From Seminavis robusta (taxonomy: Eukaryota > Bacillariophyta > Bacillariophyceae > Naviculales > Naviculaceae), in contig CAICTM010000935.1 of the NCBI GenBank assembly GCA_903772945.1, positions 1 through 42,289 on the forward strand: a stretch of 42,289 nucleotides of DNA. The letters run 5' to 3'. A program made the translations under genes and the position numbers. Positions 31,571 to 40,874 of the stretch are shown piece by piece. The notes under the pieces were generated by a model. It did not search any database. It saw nothing but the letters and a program-made list of their open reading frames with translations, and was not told where the DNA came from. The stretch's first letter is position 1. The number at the start of each line of letters is the position of its first letter.

Positions 31571-33632
31571 TTACCAGGTGCTGGCCAGGCTCAAATCTTG
31601 AGTGGCAACCACATCAAAGACACAAGCCTTCTTCTCATCAGGGTCCAACAAATGGTTGCATGCCTTCTCTGCGACAGCTTCATCCACGGAGGAAGCACCC
31701 AAACGGCGACCACGAAGAGCAGTGGACCCTTCATACGAAGCCGGCATGATACACTTTTGGTTCACAACTGCACCCTCATACGAATGGAAGAGAGGTCCGT
31801 CCGTTTCGGGAATAACTTGCCAGTCTAGTCCAAAGGCATTCGTATCTTTGATAAACTGACCATCACGACCCAAGCGCTCTCCTTGGTGCGAATAGGATCC
31901 CAACAATCCTACAGCGTTCTTGTAGTTCTCAGACTGCTTCCAGTCGACATCAATGCGAATGAAGCTCTTGAAAGCCTTGAAGACCAATTTTTCCTTGGAT
32001 CCACCAGGTACAAGGTATATATCAGCTTCTCGGATGATGCCCGCTCGTGCCTTAGACTCCTTGTAGCGAACCAAGAATCCGCCTAACCGTTGCCTTCCCC
32101 ACGTTCCAGTAGGCAAGTCAGAAGCCACCTCCTTTCCATTGCACCAAAGCCATTCCTTGGCCTTGGGATCAGCTGTGATTTCCATGGTATCATCACCAAT
32201 CTTGATGGCAGCAGACTCAATGGAGCTCCAGAAGGACTCCATCTTTGTATGAATGTGAATGTCCATGCCCAAACCATTGGCAAAGTCGGGATTATGGAGC
32301 AAGACAAGATCACACTCTCCATGGAAGTCATACAGCTCTCCTCCGAACGTCTTGAAATGTGGATCCCCCTTTGTGTAGGCCATGTCTGTTGGGCCACTTT
32401 TGTCATCTCCACCATCTGGTGCCTCTGGCTCGCAAGGATACTCGATCACATACTTGTCAGATCTCTGGTGATCAGCTGGCCAGGTGGCCCAGCATCTTAG
32501 ATCTTTGCCATGATTTTGATTAATAAATATCTCTCCAAAGTCCGACCTGTCTCTACTTATTTCTCCTTCGCACCAGTCATTGAACTCAAAGGGCTCACCA
32601 TTGACCCACTCAAATGTGCCTTCCTCGGCATCATCTGTCAGTCCAATAAAAGAATAAGACCAAGGGCCTGTACCACAAGTTTTGGCAGTAATGAGTCCAA
32701 CCACATGGTCATTCTCAGCCTTGGAAGTGATGGTGACCAAGTGTCCACTCTTGCCACAATGAGTCTTTGCCTCCGCCGCAGCCTTGGCCTCGTACCAGAC
32801 CATGGTTCCCAATGGGTACTGAACGACCTCGTAGTGGTGTCCATTGTCATTGAGTGTGCCACTGGCGCAAACATCATGTACTCGAGGACCAGGAGGAGGG
32901 CCATTGACAGCATCCACCTTGTCCGTTGTGGTAATGACTTTACAGTAGCTCTTCAGACTGTTCATGCTAGCTGTAAAAATTCTTGACTCAGAAAAGCCAT
33001 TTTGAGGGAGGACTGTACCCCATTCTCCATCACTCATATTGGGGTTTACGAAGGCACAGACGGTAACCTGTTTACCAGCCTCGGGAGTTGCCGTAAGGAC
33101 AATGTCCTTGATGCCCACAGATTCAATCTATTCACATGGAGACAAAAAAGTGTCGTTGCGGCGGCGTGAGAATTTGTTTCATTGCATGTATGCTGGGCCT
33201 GGAAAAATATGGTTCAATGATCATCTAGAGTAGACACACTTTCACACACTCACAATTTTCTTTGACGGCTGCAAGTAGATTCCACCCTTGCACTGTGAGG
33301 TATACCGGACCCTAGATGTCTTGTAGCTGTCAGAGTCTCCCCAGAGCTGAACATGATCGCCAAAGGGAGCAGAGTAGGGTGTGTACGACACCGATGGATC
33401 ACTGCTGGTTGCCGAGACCGATGAAGCTCCCATGGCACAGAGGCCATGAATTAAATAGGGAGTTGCGGGATCCGGAAACGAGAAGGAGACATCTGTGGCT
33501 AGGACACTGGAAAGGCCAAGACCTAAGACAAGGGCGGGGCCAACGAATTTCATGGTGCTGATCGATGCGTTGGGAACTATTGCTTGGTTGTTTATTTCTT
33601 CAGAAGGATAATGTGGAGGGAAATCCAAATTA
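31420..33632 (-). repeat. Inverted duplication, arm 2
   Basis: Reverse-orientation counterpart of 8408-10621. The body is nearly identical, including the intron, while upstream DNA beyond about 33640 is largely different apart from one 19-bp block at 33750-33768. Confidence 0.88.
31571..33553 (-). CDS. Secreted C-type lectin / von Willebrand D (GDPH) protein, copy 2
   Basis: Two exons on the minus strand, 33553-33254 and 33127-31571, with a 126-bp intron (GTGAGT donor, ATAG acceptor, phase 0). It encodes 618 aa, the same length as copy 1. An ATG-like start 25 codons upstream is not needed, because the signal peptide begins at 33553. The domains are those of copy 1: signal peptide, unassigned N-domain, C-type lectin-like fold, and VWD beginning Gly-Asp-Pro-His-Phe-Lys. 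By eye about 18 residues differ in exon 2. Many lie in the lectin fold: Thr-Leu-Ser-Phe becomes Pro-Trp-Ser-Tyr, Glu-Glu-Glu-Ile-Asn becomes Glu-Gly-Glu-Ile-Ser, and Gly-Pro-Ala becomes Trp-Pro-Ala. Exon 1 differs mainly in the signal peptide. Both copies look intact, so a recent duplication or ongoing gene conversion is likely. A TATA-like TTATAAA lies upstream at about 33697-33703. Confidence 0.87.
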
Positions 33633-33749
33633 TGATTGATGTGGAATGGAAGGTGAGTGCAGTTGAGCTAGCTTTGCACGTACCTTAGATCGATCTTTAT
33701 AAAACCCACACCAATCTTCGATGTAGGATGACCGCCACTGAAACCATTA

Positions 33750-33768
33750 AAGACTGCTTGACTGGCAT
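33750..33768 (-). promoter_or_regulatory. 19-bp promoter block, copy 2
   Basis: On the minus strand this reads ATGCCAGTCAAGCAGTCTT, identical to 8230-8248 upstream of copy 1, in otherwise diverged flank. Confidence 0.4.
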
Positions 33769-34426
33769 GGCTATAGTACTATTGCAGTAACTGGCTACTC
33801 GAGCACCAATGGTACCAGTTCAGTAGCTGTTCTGTAAATGTAGCTCGTAAGACATTATGTCCGAAAGGTAAGTGGAACCACGAGTACTAGCTAGCTAGAC
33901 TACTCCAAATATTATAATAATTCGGATGCCTTAGACCAGTATACTATTAGCTAGACTACTCCAATAATAATCCGGATGCCAAAGACCGAAAGGGTCGAAA
34001 GCCACAAGATTGAAACAATGTTTTAAAAAATATATTTAGAATTTGTTGAAACTTTAGTTTCACCACTATTGATTTCCGTGAAACTTTGCAATCTCTAGAG
34101 CTGGACTATGAATACATGTTGCCGTCAAACTAGCTAGCTAGACCTGTTTTGGAGTCAGTGAAATCTTTTCATAAATGTAAACACGGCTGAAACGGTGAAA
34201 CTACTCAAAAACCATAAAATTTTCAAAATTTCAAGTGGGCTTGGATGCGTGGAAAGACTTTACGAATGCGGTCATCGTTTACTCCGGTACTGCACCCCAA
34301 GTTTACTCAATTCTGAAATCCTTGCTTGTTACTCCACGTAAAAATTTTCTGGTTCGAATCGTGATAATTGGATTCCGGCAAGGTCGGGAAACCTCACCTG
34401 ATTTGATTTTGACAGTTTCACGACTC

Positions 34427-34492
34427 GTGAAACTAGTTTCACAAGTGTGAAATTGAAACTAGTTTCAAGGAAAAACGTGAAACTAGTTTCAC
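34427..34492. repeat. Three 16-bp perfect palindromes around GAAACTAGTTTC
   Basis: GTGAAACTAGTTTCAC at 34427-34442, TTGAAACTAGTTTCAA at 34453-34468 and GTGAAACTAGTTTCAC at 34477-34492, with centres 26 and 24 bp apart. Overlapping inverted repeats GTTTCACGA/TCGTGAAAC (34415-34433) and TTTCACA/TGTGAAA (34437-34452) link them. Looser GTGAAACT copies occur upstream from about 34047. Confidence 0.8.
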
Positions 34493-35446
34493 ACTACTAG
34501 TAGGAGTATGGGGAAATGAGGCATTTTGATGTCAAATTGACATTTTGATGTCAATATTGTCAATTGATAGTTACTGACACTTTTGACAAGACTCAAAACT
34601 GTCAATTTGTCAATGTTGATCAATTTGATCAATTGATGCCCACAAGAAGGTTGGTAAATCACAGCAATAGACTAGCTAGCTAGCTAGTAGGGTATGGTAG
34701 TGGAGCAGCTGTCTATGTCTAGCTAGAGTCTCTTTTGGATTGACGACACGAGACTCAATGAAAGCTACGCCTTTTGGCTGAATCGAATTGAATCAAATCA
34801 AATTCAATGTACCCGTAGCTATCTTGCTCCACTCCCAGCCGCCTCCTCAAGCGTCCACACTTTAGAAATTAGTTCACTATTAGTAGGACTACTAGCTAGT
34901 AGTACAGTGGACCTCATGCATTGTGCCGTGGGCACCACCATCTGGCTATCATACATGGTGTAGACTACAGTAATAATCTATGATGGGTTACTAGAAGGCT
35001 CTGGCCAAGACGGATGACGGACAGACGAGAGTCCCCAATCTGATTTATCCAGCCAGTGCTCTTCCACGAGGATCACCAACCTTGAGTCGCAGAGCCCATT
35101 GTTTTGTTTGTCTTGATCCACCTCTCTTCTATCGGTGTAACAAGACTGCTCTTTGGTTGCCCCGCCCGCCCGCTCCGAGGTGGTCAGGAGAGTCCATTCC
35201 CAGACTCAATCACGAGTCTGTGTCATGTCTCTCCTGGGGCTCTGTTCTGCTCAGCTCAAGCGTTGGTGGCTCTCCCCTCAGTCCCGCGAGACTGAGAGAC
35301 AGCCAACAACCAACCAGCTTTGCCCCAGACACATGCTTTCACACTTCCGACCGAAGAAGGTAGGAGTTCGTCGCCCGAAGGGAATCGCGAAGCGATTCTA
35401 CATGTGTGAGCGATTGAATTGAGCAGGCAGGCCAACAGAAGAATAC

Positions 35447-35593
35447 TGTTGAAGAGACTAAAGGTAGCGAGATGTATTACGAATGATGTTATAAGATTAT
35501 GAGGAAAAGCTGCTTTGTTGTCTCTTGATATCTGTAGATGAGTGGAAGCTAGATTCCGGTTGACGGTGGATGGTCAGACGGCCGGAATCAGCA
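35447..35593 (-). repeat. Retrotransposon LTR (3' LTR relative to coding strand)
   Basis: 147 bp, beginning TGTTGA and ending CAGCA (TG...CA ends). It matches 40728-40874 with about five substitutions and no indel. It lies downstream of the RNase H fragment, so it is the 3' LTR of the minus-strand element. Confidence 0.85.
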
Positions 35594-35715
35594 CACCCTC
35601 AGCCTCTACTCAGGTATGGGCTGGAGATAGCGTGGGCGTTTGAGAATGTGGTGAGCTGTCGGGTGATGCTTGCTGAAGTAGTCAGCATCATTCTCTTTGC
35701 CAGGGCGCCAATATA

Positions 35716-36285
35716 CTAGGAATTGGCCCTGTTGTACGGTATGCGATCTCTGATCCAATAGAAGCGCATGTCGATTGCTTTGGATCGTCTTTGTTTGACT
35801 GTGTTTTTAAGGGCGAGTCCATTGGCCACCTCGTTGTCGGTTTGGATCGGGGTGGCTGGTTGTGGGTGGCCAATTTCGTCCAAGGTTGTGCGGATTGAGG
35901 AAGCTTCTCTGGCATTGTAGAATAGAGCTGCCAGTTCTGCTTCCGTAGCTGAGGCTAGCACCATGTCTAGAATGGAGCTGATGATTAGGATGGCCCTATT
36001 GTGTGGAGGGAGCTTGTCCGCTGGTTTGGGAGCTGTGTTTGGTTGTTGTAGTGAGTTAGAGAGGATGAAGTGGCCTGCCACTCTAGAGCGTGCTTCGGTT
36101 TCAGAGTGGTATAATGCATCACTGTGGATTGACAGGATCATGCCTCTTGCATGGTATCTGACCTTGGCGTCTGGGTGGGTGAAGCAATAGTCTAGTAGTT
36201 GAGCTGCAGCTCTCTTGGTGGCCTGAGTTCCTTTGGTTTGGGCTGAGGCTAGTGTGCCAAGGGCTACTAGCATGGTTGAGTCCAC
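35716..36285 (-). pseudogene. Copia RNase H fragment
   Basis: Minus-strand frame with the RNase H features of Ty1/Copia Pol: Ser-Asp-Ala near the Tyr-His-Ser-Glu-Thr-Glu-Ala-Arg-Ser-Arg segment, Ala-Ser-Ala-Thr-Glu-Ala-Glu-Leu-Ala-Ala-Leu, Gln-Thr-Asp-Asn-Glu-Val-Ala, and Lys-Gln-Arg-Arg-Ser-Lys-Ala-Ile-Asp-Met-Arg-Phe. It is cut off from the RT part by stops or frame changes at about 36290-36365. Confidence 0.85.
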
Positions 36286-36364
36286 TGCTCTTCCATAATA
36301 TAGGAGGGTTCCTATGATTTCTTGGAGGCGTTTTCTGTCTTTTTGTTGGAGAGGATTGGTGGTG

Positions 36365-37455
36365 TCAGCTTTGGCTGTGAGCTGGGTCTTGGCTCCATAT
36401 TGCGGTAGGTTGCATTTGTATGGTGAATGCTGGGCTCTGTTTGGGTGTGAATGTTCTGGTGTGAATGTTCGAAACGTGCAAGGGCTTTTGTGATGTACGG
36501 TTCTGTTGGTGTAGTCCCAGTTTAGGGTGATAAAGGCTTCCGGTCCAGTCAGTTGTCATAGTGTATTGGGCTTGGATGGTGTCGAGTAGGTGTTGTGCAT
36601 TTTCCTCGCCAGTGTACTTGATTCCGAAGTCATCTACTACCAGTGTAAACATTACGGGCCTTGTAGTGTGTTTGAAGAGGCCGTGTGTGTGTTTGGTTTG
36701 GTGGTAGCCATGTTGTGCTAGGAATTTGACTAGTGGATCATTTGCAAGGCGCCCGGCTTGGGGTAGTCCATACATACCTTTTCTTCTTTCGACGTAGATG
36801 TAGCCGTTGTGGATTTGGAGTCTAGGTCGTATCGGCGCATGATGTCAGCTGGGATGTCATCTACACGAAGCCACATGTATTCATATGCTGTCATTGGTGT
36901 GTTTAGATAAAAATCTGTTATGTCTGCAGTACAGAATTTGGCGTCTGGAGTGGATATGACGCTGTTTAGTAGGCATTTTACGGTAGTTAGATCGGATGTT
37001 TTGGTTGAAACTTCGTCGTATTCAATGGGGTTGCCCTCGACGGTCCATTGGACTCTTTTCTTTACCGCTTTGTGTGGGCGGTCTTCGGGTACCAGTCGAG
37101 CATATGTCGGTTTTTTATGTTGTGGCACCTGGTCCTTGGTGATGAAGTAGCATGTGTTGGTTCCACTGTCGGGGTGGGCGTCGTTGCCTTGGCAATATCG
37201 ACCAATTTCGTCACTAAACATTTGTTCCCATGTGGCTCCTTCTGAATATCTTGTAAGTTCTTGGTAACCGGCTTCTCGGCCGGTGTCGATGTTGACGGCG
37301 TTGCAGACTTGAGGAGTGTTGAAGTGGGAAGGCTGGGGGAAAAGTTGTTCCAGGCGATGGCTTAATAATTGCATGTTTGAGGGCTCCCCCCCTACAGGAT
37401 GACTTCTTTCACCACTGACAGGTGTCAAAATGGATTCTCGTTTTGGCCAAACCAA
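36365..37455 (-). pseudogene. Copia reverse transcriptase, in two frames
   Basis: The first part (37455-36730) has Gln-Val-Pro-Gln-His-Lys-Lys-Pro-Thr-Tyr, Lys-Lys-Arg-Val-Gln-Trp-Thr, and Thr-Ala-Asp-Ile-Thr-Asp-Phe-Tyr-Leu-Asn-Thr-Pro, the first catalytic Asp block. The second (36775-36365) starts Met-Tyr-Gly-Leu-Pro-Gln-Ala-Gly and has Leu-Val-Val-Asp-Asp-Phe-Gly, the catalytic Asp pair. They overlap in different frames near 36730-36775, so the gene is frameshifted. Upstream the frame ends at a stop just before 37455 and no integrase follows. Confidence 0.85.
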
Positions 37456-39682
37456 AATTGGAAGCAGTCATTTCTAACAAAAAGGGTCATTTCGCAAATC
37501 CTGCATAGCAATGACTACTTCCTAGAAAGAAAAGATTGAAGAAAATAAAATGAATATTACCACCATGGCAACAGTGTTGACCAAATGGCCATTAGGTCTA
37601 CGAATACATTGTTCTGGCCTATCCGGTCAGAGGACTAGCTCCCCAACACACTCACAGGCACTCTACTTGAGCTGGATAGGCCATCTCCAAAGTTTGCCAT
37701 TGAGTCTCTATGAAAAATCAGGCTTGGATTCCATTTTGTTGTCATTCTGCCATGCATTTCTCCATGGGAAAGGTGCTCCTGTCCTCACTCTCAGCACCCA
37801 CAACCTGCACTGTAGAGTCTGGTAGAGGAGTGGGTGGCTCTGCATGAAGACTGAAGCACATTCAAAAGAGATTGTTGCCTCAACCAAGGCCAAAATTGTG
37901 CAGATTTCACATTTGTTTTCAGTCGATTGCTCGAAGCAGTAGTAGAGAAGCTGCTGCTTGTTGCATTAGTAGTAGCACAGCCGAGGCACACGGCCGTGGC
38001 TCCGCGGAAGAGGAGGTGTCATGGTCGCTCCGGAAGAGCTAGTCATCGGCCGATCAATCCGGCGAACGGGCTCCGTAGAAGTCATCGGCCGATCGATCCG
38101 TCAAACGGAAGCAGTTCCTTCCACTGCAGTGCCATTGTCGAGGCTTTGCTTGTTGTTTCCGTAACCAGTGCCATTGTCGAGGCGTCGCTTGTTGTTGTGG
38201 TCGCCCCGTGAATGGGCTTCGTGAAAGAGGAGGCGTCATCGTCGATCGCTCTGTGGAAGAAAGAAGTCACGACCGATCGTCGAACGGCTGCCGCTGCCGC
38301 TACCAACTAACCAAGAGGAGCCTGTCATGGTGGTGAGAAGTAGCCTTTGTTAAGAGGAGTAGCCGCTATAGAGGAGTAGCATCATCTTGATAGAGTCAAT
38401 AGAGAGTAAAGATAGAGGTATCGAAATAATGAAGAGGACCATATTTCCGTGCGCGAGTGGCTTGGATCGATCAATTCCGAGTGATGTCAGTTGAGTTTAG
38501 GGTTGAGGCTAATATGATTCCTCTAAATCTTTTCGAGAAACGTTCCAAGAGGTTCCGGTTCGCATTGGTTGTCTTACCGGGAGCGGGCTTGCGTTTGTCT
38601 CGATAGTTTAGATTCAGCCTGTAGAAGGGTATCTTCCTCCACCACGACCACCTCTTCCTTGGAATCTCATGGTCTTGTTGGTGTGGTAATGCACTCTTGT
38701 GCTTGCTTGTTCCTTGGAACTAGCTTGCGTTCTCGTGGAACTGACTGTGGGATACTCCTGCAGGAAGAATCTCACGACGGCGCTACTCTTGTAGTCGCCT
38801 CTGCTTGAAAAAGCTTGCTTTGTGCCTGGATAGGCTGTGTAGTCACACTTGGCTGAATAGCCTCGATCTTCAGATCGCTCACGGAATTCCAGAGGAACTC
38901 GTGGGTTCGTGGCTCAGGGTAGTAGCGAACTCCTCTGTAGCCTTTCGTATGCCTCTGTGCTCTTGCAGAGGTCTTCAGTATTGTTTGATGAGTACACTGT
39001 GTGAGTTTCAATGTCTGAAGCAGGTGCACGGTGGAGATTTGGGTCTCCGAGTCGTTACCGGGATTTTTGGTGTCAAAGCTCACAAGCCCTGTTGACACGA
39101 TTAGACCTATCTCGATGGTTTTCAAGAGTTAGCGGCTTGCAAGGATACCCAGAGATGCGGCTAGACGTCCTCTATCGATGTCTGTATGGTGGCCTTAACT
39201 TGCAACACTCCTATCAGCTGATAGCTTGAACGTTGTAGATGGGCTTCTGCTTGAGCGATTTGCGATCGAAAATCCTTCCGATGACGTAATCACTCGTAAC
39301 TCACTGGATAAGAGACGGATTTCCTTCGTTCAAGTATGAAATCATTCTGCAATCACGTGTTCTTTACACTGGTACCCTTGGATTACGTTGACTCCGGCCG
39401 GAAGTCTTCGATCCAGTATGTATCGGTGACGATGGGAATCGCGCGCAGGCACCTTTTTCCTGTTAGAGGCCTTTCGATGCTCTTATAGTGTGGCTATAGT
39501 GCTGAATTGCGCACCTCTCCTCTGTTGCTATAGTTACTCAATGCAATGAATTGATAGTCTTGGATCAACTTGATGTATCAATCTCGAGGTGTTGATCTGT
39601 TCGAACTCGAGATGAGACTTTTGCTTTTCAGTGTTGTTTGCTAGTAATACTGCAGCTTATTGAGGAGTAATTTGGTTTTAGA
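37456..39682. other. Interior of the retrotransposon without coding sense
   Basis: Integrase and protease would be expected here, but I find no zinc-binding HHCC or DDE pattern in any frame. Contains Ala/Ser-type low complexity near 37930-38310 and a 15-bp inverted repeat at 39617-39702. Either extreme decay or replacement by an unrelated insertion is possible. Confidence 0.45.
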
Positions 39683-39702
39683 TTAAGCTGAAAAGCAAAA
39701 GT
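39617..39702. repeat. 15-bp inverted repeat, possible hairpin or insertion boundary
   Basis: ACTTTTGCTTTTCAG at 39617-39631 is the exact reverse complement of 39688-39702, with a 56-bp spacer. It lies just past the end of the gag-like sequence. Confidence 0.7.
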
Positions 39703-40159
39703 GAGGATTTTCTGGTGGCTGACAGCAATTCTTGTGATTGAATTGGATATAAGGACCCCCGTAACACTTTAGACCTAAAACTCCCTCGGTTCCTTGCATC
39801 ATGAATATGCATGCGAACCGGACTAGATGATTAATACACGAGTCAATAGTAAAGAGGTGTGAGGAATATTTCCTCCAACAATGAGTGCTTGGGTGGCGTT
39901 GGGAGCATGTACGGGTTTGTCTGGTTTGATCGGGACGACGAATGCAACATTGCCTTGGGATGCTGCAGTGTATGCTGCCTGGCCAAGAATGATGTAGGCG
40001 TGGCTGGCCTATTTTGCCATCACCTTCTTCACTGGAGATAGCTCTGGTGTTTGCATGAACCTGAGATATGAGGAGGGATAGTTTTCTTTGGTCAGTTTTG
40101 CCAATGATTGGTGTGAGGATGGGGTGTGGCATTGCCTCTGTTGGTGTAGTGGTAGTCAT
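39683..40159 (-). pseudogene. Copia gag fragment, frameshifted
   Basis: The minus-strand ATG at 40159 gives Leu-Thr-Pro-Ile-Ile-Gly-Lys and Gln-Val-His-Ala-Asn-Thr-Arg-Ala-Ile-Ser-Ser. In another frame from about 40040 the text reads Tyr-Ile-Ile-Leu-Gly-Gln-Ala-Ala-Tyr, then Phe-Val-Val-Pro and Pro-Asp-Lys-Pro-Val, the pattern of Copia-type gag in algal elements. A frame change near 40030-40060 breaks it. The assignment rests on this pattern and on position next to the 5' LTR. Confidence 0.6.
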
Positions 40160-40315
40160 TGTAGGAGAGGGTAGAATTGGATTTGAAGTTGGGCGACACG
40201 GGTATATTTAGTTCCCTTTGTCGGACGTTTAAGGCCTGTGTGTCTAGGTGGTGTATATGTGGGTAGTGGTATTGTAGGTTGGTGTTGGTGTTTTTTGGCT
40301 AGTAGCGGTATCAGT

Positions 40316-40620
40316 GTCGTTCCGTTCGAGGATAGAGGTTCGTTTGAGGATAGAGGTTCGTTCGTGGATAGAGGTGCGTCGTTCCGTTCGAGGATAGAGG
40401 TGCGTTCGTCGATAGAGGTGCGTTCGTCGAGCGATCGATAGAGGATCGTCATTCCGTTCGAGGATAGAGGTTCCTTCGTTGATAGAGGTGCGTTCGTCGA
40501 GCGATCGATAGAGGTGCGTCGTTCCGTTCGAGGATAGAGGTTCATTCGTCGATAGAGGTGCGTTCGTCGATAGAGGTGCGTTCGTTCCGTTCGTTGAGCG
40601 ATAGAGGTGCCTCGATCGGT
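40316..40620. repeat. GATAGAGG minisatellite in the retrotransposon leader
   Basis: At least a dozen GATAGAGG copies in units of about 18 bp (GATAGAGGTGCGTTCGTC with variants, longer units carrying TTCCGTTCGAG or GAGCGATC). It lies between the 5' LTR and gag. On the minus strand a frame runs through as Ser/Thr/Asp/Glu repeats (40545-40156). Confidence 0.8.
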
Positions 40621-40727
40621 GTGGTGGATCGGTTGTATCGGTAGCGGTGCCTCGATCGGTGTATCGGATCGGTGGCAGTGGTAGCGGTAGTGGTAGTGGT
40701 TGTATGATTGAAGGATCTTATAACATC

Positions 40728-40874
40728 TGTTGAAAAGACTAAAGGTAGCGAGATGTATTACGAATGATGTTATAAGATTATGAGGAAAAGCTACTTTGTT
40801 GTCTCTTGATATCTGTAGATGAGTGGAGGCTAGATTCCGGTTGACAGTGGACGGTCAGACGGCCGGAATCAGCA
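40728..40874 (-). repeat. Retrotransposon LTR (5' LTR relative to coding strand)
   Basis: 147 bp, TGTTGA...CAGCA, the partner of 35447-35593. Adjacent sequence inside the element on the minus strand reads GATGTTATAAGATCC, which I cannot match to a tRNA primer site. The same ATGTTATAAGAT phrase also occurs within the LTR itself. Confidence 0.85.

Larger units (their letters stand above)
33569..35446. other. Non-coding region with palindrome arrays, no gene recognised
   Basis: It holds the promoter side of lectin-VWD copy 2, then a short direct repeat (33890-33937 versus 33948-33987, sharing CTAGACTACTCCAA and CGGATGCC), the GAAACTAGTTTC array (34427-34492), the TGTCAA/TTGATCAA cluster (34529-34637) and CTAGCTAG runs (34672-34690, 34880-34905). 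Frames at 35082-35422 overlap in three registers and lack domains. Confidence 0.5.
35447..40874 (-). mobile_element. Decayed Copia-type LTR retrotransposon
   Basis: Two same-length 147-bp LTRs in direct orientation (35447-35593, 40728-40874) enclose minus-strand gag, reverse transcriptase and RNase H remnants in Copia order. The element is 5.4 kb. Bases flanking the LTRs (GAATAC on the left, GATATT on the right) do not give a clean target-site duplication. LTRs differ at about 5 of 147 positions, so insertion is fairly recent, yet the coding region is broken in several places, and no integrase is recognisable in the 2.2 kb between gag and RT. Confidence 0.85.

Noticed and set aside
34350..34362. 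GGTTCGAATCG resembling a tRNA B box
   Set aside because: No A box at the right distance upstream and no cloverleaf stems.
35082..35422. Three overlapping plus-strand frames of 63-93 codons
   Set aside because: They overlap in different registers with no conserved content or start context.
40156..40545. 129-codon minus-strand frame in the minisatellite
   Set aside because: The frame is a by-product of the tandem repeat and carries no domain, so it is reported as a repeat instead.
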